Assembly (NCBI GenBank): GCA_046349775.1
Contig: JAXMBS010000008.1
Coordinates: 1-64,000 of the forward strand
DNA length: 64,000 bases
From: JAEUIG01 sp046349775
GTDB lineage: Bacteria > Planctomycetota > Planctomycetia > Planctomycetales > Planctomycetaceae
Direction of reading: 5' to 3'
Part shown: in pieces, positions 1 through 7,647 of the stretch
How the letters are laid out: each line of letters begins with the position of its first letter
How positions within the stretch are numbered: the stretch's first letter is position 1
The notes under the pieces: model-generated
Told to the model about the DNA's origin: nothing
The model's input: the letters and a program-made list of their open reading frames with translations, nothing else
Databases searched by the model: none
Position numbers and translations under genes: made by a program

Positions 1-1
1 G

Positions 2-1054
2 ATCGAATTGCTGGTGGTCATCGCGATCATTGCGGTGTTGATCGCGCTGCTCCTGCCGGCCGTCCAGCAGGCCCGCGAGGCCGCCCGCCGGACGCAGTGC
101 AAAAACAATCTCAAGCAGATGGGCATCGCCTTGCACAACTACCTCGACGTCACGCAGCGATTTCCGTCGGCCGGCGGGTGGTACGCGAACTTTCCGTATC
201 AGGGTTCAGGCGTCGGCTGGGGCCCGTCCCAGTATGTGGCGCTCTTGCCCTTTATGGATCAGGCCCCGCTTTATAACGGCTGGAATTTCAACACGACCGG
301 CACCAGCGGGTCCGGTGAAGATCCCGGTCTGAACAATCTCAACAATGTGCTCCTCGCCGAAAAGGCCAGCCTGCCCTGGATCAATTGCCCTTCGTCGTCG
401 CTGACGAATAATGACAATCAGGGGATATTCGGCAACTACCCGTCGATCCCCAAAGGGTTCATCGCGGTCAACCAGTACTACGGCATCTCGGGCTCCGCGC
501 CCTATGGGCAGTTTACGAGCACGCAAGGTCTGCACGGCACTGCGTTCACCGGCGGCATCCTGTCGGACCGGGGCATGATGCCCGAATCGACGCCACAGAA
601 GATCGGCAATTGCACGGACGGTACGTCGAACACGATCATCATCGGCGAAATCAGCGGATATGTTCGCGGATCGGATGGAACACAAAACGACGTCCGTCCG
701 GGAGGCGTGGCGGCCTGGTTTACGGGCAGCATCGGCAATACGGGAGCGGTTTTCGGATCGCTGTGGGACGCCGGTCCGCATCAGAGCACCGTGACAATCC
801 GCTATACGCCGAACAAGAAAGCCACGATCATTGCCGGAATCTGGGACCTGCAAGGGGTGGGCCACGATAACCCAGCTCCAGCGCTCGGCAATTACTTCGC
901 ACGTCAGAACACTCCGCTCTCCTCGTTTCATGCGGGCGGCGTGCACGTGTTGCTCACCGATGGATCGGTCCGGTTCATCAGCGACAACATCGATCTGCAG
1001 ACGCTCACCGTTCTCGGCGTCCGTAACGACGGTTTGACGGCGGGTGATTTCTAA
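2..1054 (+). CDS. DUF1559 domain-containing protein, 5' truncated by window edge
   Basis: The reading frame is open from base 2, so the first residues lie outside the window. It starts inside a type IV prepilin-like N-terminus: IELLVVIAIIAVLIALLLP, then AVQQAREAARRTQC and NNLKQMGIALHNYLD. This is the classic start of planctomycete DUF1559 proteins, which look like type II secretion pseudopilins and are numerous in these genomes. The C-terminus has the family ending, with HAGGVHVLLTDGSVRFISDNID near residues 315-335. About 350 residues are visible, close to the family's usual length. The protein is probably inserted in the inner membrane by its N-terminal helix and processed by a prepilin peptidase; its function is unknown. 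A small lipoprotein gene follows, the usual neighbour arrangement, repeated at 21.5-23.2 kb. Confidence 0.93.
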   Translation: MELLVVIAIIAVLIALLLPAVQQAREAARRTQCKNNLKQMGIALHNYLDVTQRFPSAGGWYANFPYQGSGVGWGPSQYVALLPFMDQAPLYNGWNFNTTGTSGSGEDPGLNNLNNVLLAEKASLPWINCPSSSLTNNDNQGIFGNYPSIPKGFIAVNQYYGISGSAPYGQFTSTQGLHGTAFTGGILSDRGMMPESTPQKIGNCTDGTSNTIIIGEISGYVRGSDGTQNDVRPGGVAAWFTGSIGNTGAVFGSLWDAGPHQSTVTIRYTPNKKATIIAGIWDLQGVGHDNPAPALGNYFARQNTPLSSFHAGGVHVLLTDGSVRFISDNIDLQTLTVLGVRNDGLTAGDF

Positions 1055-1065
1055 TTGTGCAACTC

Positions 1066-1102
1066 GGCCAGTGGCATGGCTGCAAGCGCCCTGCCACTGG
1101 CC
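1066..1102. repeat. Perfect 11-bp inverted repeat downstream of DUF1559 gene
   Basis: The arms GGCCAGTGGCA (1066-1076) and TGCCACTGGCC (1092-1102) are exact reverse complements with a 15-base loop. They begin 12 bases after the stop codon at 1054. There is no T-tract, so a rho-independent terminator is doubtful. The core CACTGGC/GCCAGTG recurs as a hairpin at 26339-26355, which suggests a dispersed palindrome family. Confidence 0.55.
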
Positions 1103-1146
1103 TGCAGAGTCAAGCGACTTTCTGGAAAAGTGGAGGAACTGGGTTT

Positions 1147-1655
1147 ATGGTGCGACCCGCGCTGCGCCGGTTGACAGAGTCGGCAATTCTAACCGTGCTT
1201 TGTGCGTGGGTCGGGCAATGAAAGCCGTGACCCTCGGTCAAAGTGACTGGTCAACCACTGAATGGGCAGCCGGTCAAGCCTGGCTGCCTGGGCGGACAAG
1301 CCCCAGTCGCTGCGGAGCAGATATCGGAAGCGGACTGGTCAAGGAGAACGGCGAATATGTCGCCACCAGCGGCACCCACGACGGGTTGCCGGTAGGCGAT
1401 TATCGCGTGATTGTTACACCGCCGCGGCTTGATCCGAAGGAGGAGCAGGAGAACGAGCAGAAGAATACGGCCGTCGTCATGCAGGCGCTCATCAGTCGCA
1501 ATCGCAAGGACCTGGAAAAGGTCTCGTATCCGCAGGAGGCCATCGTACCTCAAAAATATTGGCGGGATACGACGAGCGGGCTCACGTTCCAGGTCAAGGA
1601 GGGGCAGAATACGGCTCCCCTGGAACTGGCCTCCGATCCGGACAAGAAGAAGTAA
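1147..1655 (+). pseudogene. Small carboxypeptidase-regulatory-like lipoprotein, frameshifted
   Basis: An ATG at 1147 opens a hydrophobic leader (MVRPALRRLTESAILTVLCA) that breaks near 1217. A second frame then reads KVTGQPLNGQPV, typical of the first beta-strand of the lipoprotein family that follows DUF1559 genes. From about 1335 a third frame carries LVKENGEYVATSGTHDGLPV and GDYRVIVTPPRLDP, continuing to the stop at 1655. These pieces together match the layout leader, VTG..GQPV strand, '...G.Y.....G.P.GDYRV.V' domain. The gene is best read as one lipoprotein of about 165 residues broken by at least two small indels. A Cys-containing lipobox (VG[C]GNES) may sit at the first break. The role is probably envelope-associated but unknown. 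The longer 203-residue frame opening at 1044 inside DUF1559 is not a credible start. Confidence 0.6.
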
Positions 1656-1691
1656 ACGCGCCCATCGTCGCGCGCTGCCTGGTTTCGCCGC

Positions 1692-3125
1692 TCAATCCCC
1701 CGCAAACGCGTACAGGTGCCCCGCGGTGCGGACGTACAGCGTGTCGTCGGCAATCGCCGGCGTCGCCGAGATGCGTTCGCCCAGCGGCTCGCTCTTGGCA
1801 ATCTCGAGCGGCTTTTCTTCGCCCGCCGCCACGACGGTGATCACGCCGTTTTCCAGCGACGTGAAATAGATATGTCCGTTCGCCGCAACCGGGGACGCGT
1901 AGTACCGGCCCGGTTCCGCGCCGCGCTCCATGTAGAGCTGCTTGCCCGTTTTCGCGTCATAGGCGGTCACGATCCCGCCGTCTTTGACCATCACGTACTG
2001 GCCGCGATAAGCAATCCCGCTCGGGACGTACGGCAGTCCCTTGGTCTGCCGCCACAGAACGTTCGTCTCGGTCACGTCGCCGTGTCCGCCCCCCTTCACG
2101 GCGAACGCGCTGTTCCGCCCGTCTGCCATGAACGAACGCACGTGTTCATGTTCTTCGCGCGTCAGTTTGCCATCGGCGTTCGCATCCATCGCGTCGAACA
2201 TCCGACCCATCTGCCCGGCTTCCTCCCGCGACAGCATCTGGTCGTTGTTCTTGTCGAGACCCTTCAACAGCCCGTCAAACTCCGGCAGCTTGAAGTCGCT
2301 GTCCGGCCCGCCGGGGGACCAGCCGGTGAAGAACGCCGTGTCGTCGACGACCACCGGCGAAGAGCAGCAGCCCGACGGCATGCCGGCGACCGACCAGACC
2401 TCTTCACCCGTCTGCACGTCATAGGCGATCAGCCGTCCATGCCCGGCGGCGACGATTTGCGTACCGCTCCCCGTCTGCCACACGACCGGCGTGCTGTACG
2501 ACACGACCGAATGCCGCGGCCGCTGCCATTTTACGTCGCCACTGGAAACGTCCAGCGCCATGATCTCCGATCCGTCCTGAGTGTCACGCACCAGGACCGC
2601 GACGCCGTCTGCGATGATCGGCGATACGCCGCTGCCGAAGTTCCCCGGCAGCCGGGCCGGCGGCAGTTTATGTCGCCAGAGTTCCTTTCCCTTCAGGTCA
2701 TAGCACCGTAAACCGCACGAACCAAAGTACGACACAACGTGCGTCCCGTCGGTCGCCGGCGTTGAGGCGGCCGGGCTGCCTTCCCCTTCGTAATACTTTT
2801 CGAGCGTCTCGGCGCCGGCGTCCGCGCGCCAGGCCTCGCTGCCGTCCGCGCGGTTGTAGGCGATCGTCAGCAGCTTGCCGTCTGCAAACGCCGTCATGAC
2901 CAGCTTGTCGCCGATGACGATCGGCGAAGAAATCCCCTCGGGCGCGACGACCTTCCACTTCACGTTCTTCTCCGGTCCCAGTTCGACCGGCGGTTTCTCG
3001 GCGTCGGCAACTCCCGAACCGTTAGGACCGCGAAACTGGGACCATGCGGTCGTCTGTTCGGCGGCCTGTCCCGGGAGCACGCTCGCGAAACACGCGCTGA
3101 TCGCGATGGCGAAGGCAAACTTCAT
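1692..3125 (-). CDS. Secreted PQQ-like beta-propeller protein with EF-hand insert
   Basis: A 477-residue protein. The start at 3125 is chosen because MKFAFAIAISACFASVLPGQ is a good signal peptide; the frame stays open far upstream without coding character. WSQFRGPNGSGVADAEKPP follows, the standard opening of planctomycete PQQ-binding-like beta-propeller proteins, then repeated blades with 'GDKLVMTAFADGKL', 'IADGVAVLVRDTQDGSEIMA' and 'YDAKTGKQLYMERG'. Between blades, at roughly residues 280-327, lie two EF-hand-like loops, DKNNDQMLSREE and DANADGKLTREE, which should bind calcium. The protein is predicted to be periplasmic or extracellular. Catalytic activity is not shown; the family is often called outer membrane protein assembly/PQQ-like without proof. 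It is divergent from the metallohydrolase gene at 3294, with a 168-base shared upstream region. Confidence 0.88.
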   Translation of the reverse strand: MKFAFAIAISACFASVLPGQAAEQTTAWSQFRGPNGSGVADAEKPPVELGPEKNVKWKVVAPEGISSPIVIGDKLVMTAFADGKLLTIAYNRADGSEAWRADAGAETLEKYYEGEGSPAASTPATDGTHVVSYFGSCGLRCYDLKGKELWRHKLPPARLPGNFGSGVSPIIADGVAVLVRDTQDGSEIMALDVSSGDVKWQRPRHSVVSYSTPVVWQTGSGTQIVAAGHGRLIAYDVQTGEEVWSVAGMPSGCCSSPVVVDDTAFFTGWSPGGPDSDFKLPEFDGLLKGLDKNNDQMLSREEAGQMGRMFDAMDANADGKLTREEHEHVRSFMADGRNSAFAVKGGGHGDVTETNVLWRQTKGLPYVPSGIAYRGQYVMVKDGGIVTAYDAKTGKQLYMERGAEPGRYYASPVAANGHIYFTSLENGVITVVAAGEEKPLEIAKSEPLGERISATPAIADDTLYVRTAGHLYAFAGD

Positions 3126-3293
3126 AAGTGGATTCCTTGGTGAAGGGCAGGGCCGGCACACGCCCCCCATTCTGGCAGCCTCGCGCCAATTGACCAGTCC
3201 GAATCCAGGGGGAACGCCATCGCGACACTCATCCGGTACAATCGCGCCTCCCGGCACGTCGCTGTGATCCGTTCCCGATCGTGAGACGCCAGC

Positions 3294-4829
3294 ATGATTC
3301 GCGCAACGCTCCATGTAGCACTCCTGTTGGTCGCGTTCGCTGCCGCGAGCGCCCGCGCCGACGACCCCGTCTCTTCCCTCAGATTCCAGATCGCCGACTC
3401 CTCCGGCCGCGCCGTTCCCTGCCGCATCCACGTCGACAATTCCGCCGGCAAGCCGCAGCAGCCGGAAGGCTACCCCGCCTGGAACGACCACTTCGTCTGC
3501 AACGGCAATGCCGAAGTGTTCCTCAAGCCCGGCGGCTATCGCTACGAGATCGAACGCGGACCGGAACACGAACGCCTCACCGGCTCGGTCGAGCTCAACA
3601 CCAACGACACCAAGGCCGTCTCCCACACGCTCCGCCGCATCGCCGATCTGAAATCGCTCGGCTGGTACGGCGGCGACCTGCACGTCCATCGCGCCGTCGA
3701 GGACGTCCCATTGCTGATGCAGGCCGAAGACCTCGACATCGCCCCGGTCATCACCTGGTGGAACCAGCGCAACCTCTGGGCCGATCGTCCGCTGCCTGAA
3801 TCCACGCTCACACAATTCGACGGCCCCCGCTTTTACGACGTCATGGCGGGCGAAGACGAGCGCGGCGGCGGCGCCCTGCTGTTCTACGGACTCAAGCGAC
3901 CGATCGAGATCACCAAAGCGGAGCGAGAATTCCCGTCGCCATTGTCCTACGTGGCCCAGGCGCACGAAGCGAACCCGGCGGTCTGGATCGACATCGAAAA
4001 GCCGTTCTGGTGGGACGTTCCGGTCTGGCTGGCGAGCGGAACGACGCGGACGATCGGCATCGCCAACAATCACATGTGCCGCTCGCGGATGTATGAGAAC
4101 GAAGCCTGGGGCCGCCCGCGCGATCTCGCGCGGCTCCCCAATCCGCGTGGCAACGGCTACTGGACGCAGGAAATCTACTACCACGCCCTCAACTGCGGGC
4201 TGCGGCTGCCGCCGTCGGCCGGCAGCGCGTCGGGCGTGCTCCCCAATCCCGTCGGTTACAACCGCGTTTATGTCCACGTCGACGGCGACCTCACCTGGGA
4301 CAAGTGGTGGGAGGGCCTCGCCGCCGGCCGCAGCTTCGTCACCAATGGCCCGCTGCTCCTCTGCCGCGCGAACCGCCAGCTGCCGGGCCACACATTCGAG
4401 ATCGAGCCGCAGGCCTCACTGGACGTTGCCATCGGCCTGAACCTGGTGACGCTCGACCACGTCCCCCGGATCGAAATCATTCAGAACGGCGAAATCATCC
4501 AGACGATCGCCACCAGCGATGCGCGCGAACAGCAACTCCACGCGACGCTCACGGTCCACGAACCGGGCTGGTTCCTCGTCCGCGCGATCACGGACCGTCC
4601 GGACACGTTTCGGTTCGCGTCGACTGCGCCGTATTACGTCACCGTTAAAGGTGCCCCGCCGTATATCCGCCACGACTCCGCCGAGTTCTTCCTGTCCTGG
4701 GCGCAGGAGCGCGAACAACAACTCCGTCAGAAATTGACCGATCCCGAGCAGGCCCGCGCGGTCCTGGCATTCCACGAGGACGCGATCCGCTTCTGGCGGG
4801 ATGTCGTCGAGCGAGCGACTCCGGAATGA
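3294..4829 (+). CDS. CehA/McbA-type PHP-like metallohydrolase, secreted
   Basis: A 511-residue protein with a signal peptide (MIRATLHVALLLVAFAAASA, cleavage near ARA-DD). After a beta-rich N-terminal domain comes SLGWYGGDLHVHRAVEDVP near residues 120-140. The DLHVH motif is the metal-binding start of the PHP-like CehA/McbA family (carbaryl hydrolase relatives). Further conserved pieces are 'IAPVITWWNQRN', 'VMAGEDERGGGALLFYG' and 'WIDIEKPFWWDVPVW'. In planctomycetes this family is abundant, secreted and of unknown substrate; hydrolysis of a phosphoester, carbamate or ester bond is inferred. The frame is intact. The gene is divergent from the PQQ-like propeller gene. Confidence 0.85.
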   Translation: MIRATLHVALLLVAFAAASARADDPVSSLRFQIADSSGRAVPCRIHVDNSAGKPQQPEGYPAWNDHFVCNGNAEVFLKPGGYRYEIERGPEHERLTGSVELNTNDTKAVSHTLRRIADLKSLGWYGGDLHVHRAVEDVPLLMQAEDLDIAPVITWWNQRNLWADRPLPESTLTQFDGPRFYDVMAGEDERGGGALLFYGLKRPIEITKAEREFPSPLSYVAQAHEANPAVWIDIEKPFWWDVPVWLASGTTRTIGIANNHMCRSRMYENEAWGRPRDLARLPNPRGNGYWTQEIYYHALNCGLRLPPSAGSASGVLPNPVGYNRVYVHVDGDLTWDKWWEGLAAGRSFVTNGPLLLCRANRQLPGHTFEIEPQASLDVAIGLNLVTLDHVPRIEIIQNGEIIQTIATSDAREQQLHATLTVHEPGWFLVRAITDRPDTFRFASTAPYYVTVKGAPPYIRHDSAEFFLSWAQEREQQLRQKLTDPEQARAVLAFHEDAIRFWRDVVERATPE

Positions 4830-5179
4830 CCTGCCAGTTGATGCGAGAACTCACCTGCTGAATCACGAAGATGCCGGCCAGTCCTCCCAGAACTGCCAGC
4901 GTGACGTGGAGCGACAGTCTGGATCGATTGGCACAGTTCGACTGGAAATCGTCAACAACAACTTGTTCTCGCGTTGACACCAGTGGCCAGAATGTGTCGA
5001 AGCGAATTCGCTTCGAACAACACTTTATCAGTGAACCCAGTAACATGCTGGCGGCAGAAAAGGGCACCAGATGGCCGGCGAATGCTGGGCGGCAGGGCCG
5101 CTTTGAGCTGGCAATGACGAAGACTCCCGCAGCAACAATGACTGACAGCACGGTCAGTAAAAAATGCGATCCGGATCAC
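4830..5179 (-). pseudogene. Possible small membrane protein, frameshifted at a T-run
   Basis: This stretch between two genes is less GC-rich. On the minus strand a GAGGAGG Shine-Dalgarno lies just upstream of a GTG at 5179. The frame reads VIRIAF, then meets a run of six T. Removing one T gives VIRIAFLLTVLSVIVAAGVF, a good membrane helix, which joins a second frame that continues with FAGHLVPFSAASMLLGSLI and later VTLAVLGGLAGIFVIQQ, two more hydrophobic stretches. The 3' end is unclear because the frame runs into the end of the metallohydrolase gene. No family is recognised. The RBS and hydrophobic pattern support a real gene; the evidence is modest. Confidence 0.3.
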
Positions 5180-5290
5180 GATCACCTCCTCGAATTCACC
5201 GCGATACATGATCCTCCGCGTCGATTCCGACTGCCACCGCCGAAAACACACCGGCGACATCTCTCCTACGTATTGAGACTGGCAAAGCGC

Positions 5291-5321
5291 AAATAAAAAA
5301 CCGCCGGGCTAAACCCGGCGG
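5291..5321 (-). terminator. Rho-independent terminator of the WD40/heme gene
   Basis: Read on the minus strand, an 8-bp GC stem (CCGCCGGG / CCCGGCGG, loop TTTAG) is followed directly by TTTTTTATTT. It begins 38 bases after the stop codon of the minus-strand gene ending at 5359. Confidence 0.9.
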
Positions 5322-5358
5322 CTCGGTGACTCTCAACTCTCGTCGCGAAACTCTCGTC

Positions 5359-7272
5359 TCACTTCGCTGCCGCCTGTTGCGGCGAGTACCCCGGTGCGGC
5401 CAGCCAGTTCGCGACCGTCGTCGCTTCCTCGATCTTCCACAGCCGGATTTCGCCATCGTAGCTGCCGGTCGCCAGCATGCCGCTGGCCGGATGCACCGCT
5501 AAAGAGTACACCCAGTCTGCGTGCCCGGCGTAAGTCTTCAGCGCCGCGCCGTCGGCGGCGTTATTCGACCGGGCCTGCTTGTCCGCGCTCACGCTGAACA
5601 GCCGGTTGTCCGGCAGAATCTCGACCCGCAGCACATCGTCGCCGAACCCGCCGATCTTGCGGACTTCCTTGGCGTCCGCCGCCTGCCAGATCCGCACCTG
5701 CTTGTCGCGGGCCGCGCTCGCGACCGCCGAACCATCCGCCAGGAACACCGCGCTGTTCACCGGCTCGCCGTGCCCGTTGAACGTCACCAGTGCATCACCG
5801 GTCTTCGCGTCGAAAATCTTCGACGTCTTGTCGCGGCTCGCCGAGACCAACTTCGCGCCGTCGGGCGACCAGTGGATGTCCATCACCCAGTCCGCGTGGT
5901 CTTCCACGTGCACTTCTTCCTTCAGGCTCGCGACGTCGAACACTCGGATCGACCGGTCCGCTCCGCACGCCGCCAGCTTGGATCCGTCGGCATTGAACGC
6001 CACACCGAACATCGCATCTTCGACCGTCACCAGGTCCGCGAGCAGCTTGCCGTCGGCCAGGTTGAAGATCTTCACCTCTCCCGCCATCCCGGGGGTGCCG
6101 GCCGCAATCGCGATCCGCTGCCCGTCCGGGTGGAACGCGATGTCATACACGCGCTCGGCCACGTTCGTGATCCGCTGCGCGATCGCGTGGTCTGCCGCGT
6201 TCCAGAGAATGACTTCGTGATACCCGCTGCTGGCCAGCTTGGTCCCGTCCGGGCTGAACGCCAGGGCCGTCACCGGGATCGCCACGGGATACGCCGTTGG
6301 TGCCGGCTGCTGTGCCGTCTTCGGCATGATTTGAATCAGGGGCGCACTCGGCGGCACTCCCGCATCCAGCTTCGCGCCCAGCGTGACCCACTTTTTGACC
6401 AGAGCGATCTGCTCCGCCGACAGCGGATCTGCGTCCTGCGGCATCGAGCCGTCGCTGATCTGCGTGCACAGATTGCACTCGCCTTTGCCTGGCTCGATGT
6501 CCGCGCCCGATTCGCCTCCCTTCATAATGGCGGCGAACGATTCCATATTGAATCGTCCCTTCGCCGTCCGCGCGTTGTGACAGGCGAGGCATCGTGAATA
6601 GAAAATCGGCGCCACCTCTTCGCGGAACGACACCCACTGGCCCCCTGTCTTCAGCGCTTTCTCAACTTCCTTCGCCTTCCCCAGCCAGTCAATCGTCACC
6701 GCCGCCAGCGCGGTGCTCGCCGTCGTATGCTCCGCCTGCACGGCGGTCAGCTTCCCCGTCACGTCGGTGACGCCGGTCTGCGCGGTCGCCACCAGGCCCT
6801 TCGCCGCTTCCAGATTCTGCGTCGTCGTTGTCACCGCCGCCGTGGCCGCCTCGGCCGCCTTTGTCGCAGCTTCTGCGGCGACCTTTGTCTCGTCCACCTT
6901 CTTCTGCGCGTCCGCCAGCGCCGTTACCGCCGCCGCAGCTGCCGTATCCGCGGCTGCTTTCGCCGTTGTAGCCTTGGTCGCCTCTTCCTGCTGCTTCGGC
7001 AGGGCGGTCTCCGCCTCCTTCATCTTCGACTGCGCCTGCTGCAACTCCCGCTGCAGTTTTAGGACCATCTGCTGCAGCTCGAGCAGCCGGGCCTCGACGC
7101 CCGCCACCTGCTGCTCGGCGGTCGCTTTCTGAGCGGCGGCGGTGTCCGCCGTTTGCTGGAGTTGGGCCGCGCGGGCCAGTGCCTGCTCGGGAGTCTCCTG
7201 GGAGAATGCGAGGGCCGGAACGAGCAACACGGCCGCCAGCACCGGCAGCAACCTGCGGGAAATCAAGGACAT
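5359..7272 (-). CDS. Secreted coiled-coil / planctomycete cytochrome c / WD40 protein
   Basis: A 637-residue protein with three parts. The signal peptide is MSLISRRLLPVLAAVLLVP ending near FSQ. Residues about 25-205 form a long Ala/Gln/Lys-rich coiled coil. Near residues 215-300 a planctomycete-type cytochrome c domain carries CLACH (CxxCH heme-binding) and a downstream ECNLCTQISDGSMPQ, as in the PSCyt1 family. Residues about 320-630 are WD40 repeats, for example VTALAFSPDGTKLASSGY, DWVMDIHWSPDGAKLVSASR and DWVYSLAVHPASGMLATGSY, giving about seven blades. The protein is probably periplasmic and may be a redox or scaffold protein, but no substrate is known. A strong terminator follows, and an inverted-repeat element lies upstream at 7490-7646. 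Confidence 0.9.
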   Translation of the reverse strand: MSLISRRLLPVLAAVLLVPALAFSQETPEQALARAAQLQQTADTAAAQKATAEQQVAGVEARLLELQQMVLKLQRELQQAQSKMKEAETALPKQQEEATKATTAKAAADTAAAAAVTALADAQKKVDETKVAAEAATKAAEAATAAVTTTTQNLEAAKGLVATAQTGVTDVTGKLTAVQAEHTTASTALAAVTIDWLGKAKEVEKALKTGGQWVSFREEVAPIFYSRCLACHNARTAKGRFNMESFAAIMKGGESGADIEPGKGECNLCTQISDGSMPQDADPLSAEQIALVKKWVTLGAKLDAGVPPSAPLIQIMPKTAQQPAPTAYPVAIPVTALAFSPDGTKLASSGYHEVILWNAADHAIAQRITNVAERVYDIAFHPDGQRIAIAAGTPGMAGEVKIFNLADGKLLADLVTVEDAMFGVAFNADGSKLAACGADRSIRVFDVASLKEEVHVEDHADWVMDIHWSPDGAKLVSASRDKTSKIFDAKTGDALVTFNGHGEPVNSAVFLADGSAVASAARDKQVRIWQAADAKEVRKIGGFGDDVLRVEILPDNRLFSVSADKQARSNNAADGAALKTYAGHADWVYSLAVHPASGMLATGSYDGEIRLWKIEEATTVANWLAAPGYSPQQAAAK

Positions 7273-7489
7273 ACGTCAGAACCTCATCCTGAAGAGTGCC
7301 GTCGACAGACTCGCACGGAACCGGGCGCAATTGGCATCCGGCTGGGGAGGCGTCCAGCGGCAGAAGGCGGGTCTCGGTCGGGTGACTTCGTGACTCGGGG
7401 AGGGACGACGACGCATCCATCGTCGCTGATTCCAGCATCCCCGACGGCCTCGCGCTTGTCAACTCCGGGCAAACTCTCAGACCGTCAAA

Positions 7490-7646
7490 TTTGACGCAAA
7501 GCCGCAAAGTCGCCGAGACGCACAAAGAATTTGTGGAAGGTCTCGCCAGCCCCGGACATCGACCTGCCCGTTTTCAAAAGCCTGCGGGTCAAGGCCACCC
7601 TGAATCTTCTCTGCGCGTCTCAGCGTCTTCGCGCCTTTGCGTCAAA
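7490..7646. repeat. Dispersed element with 40-bp imperfect terminal inverted repeats, copy 1
   Basis: The left arm starts at 7490 with TTTGACGCAAAG and the right arm ends at 7646 with its reverse complement CTTTGCGTCAAA. The arms pair over about 40 bases with roughly six mismatches. Each arm is itself built of an 8-base quasi-repeat of the form GACGCNNA. The interior (about 80 bases) is unrelated to copy 2. The right arm ends one base before the stop codon of the minus-strand decarboxylase (7648-7650). Copy 2 is at 39130-39293. The rest of the 7273-7647 gap shows no gene. Confidence 0.8.
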
Positions 7647-7647
7647 C

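Noticed and set aside
3126..4391. Upstream extension of the PQQ-like propeller to 899 residues
   Set aside because: The extension is antisense to the CehA-type gene, and a good signal peptide begins at 3125.
5521..6597. A 358-codon plus-strand frame inside the WD40/heme gene
   Set aside because: Arg/Val/His-rich translation with no motif; antisense shadow of a gene with clear domains.
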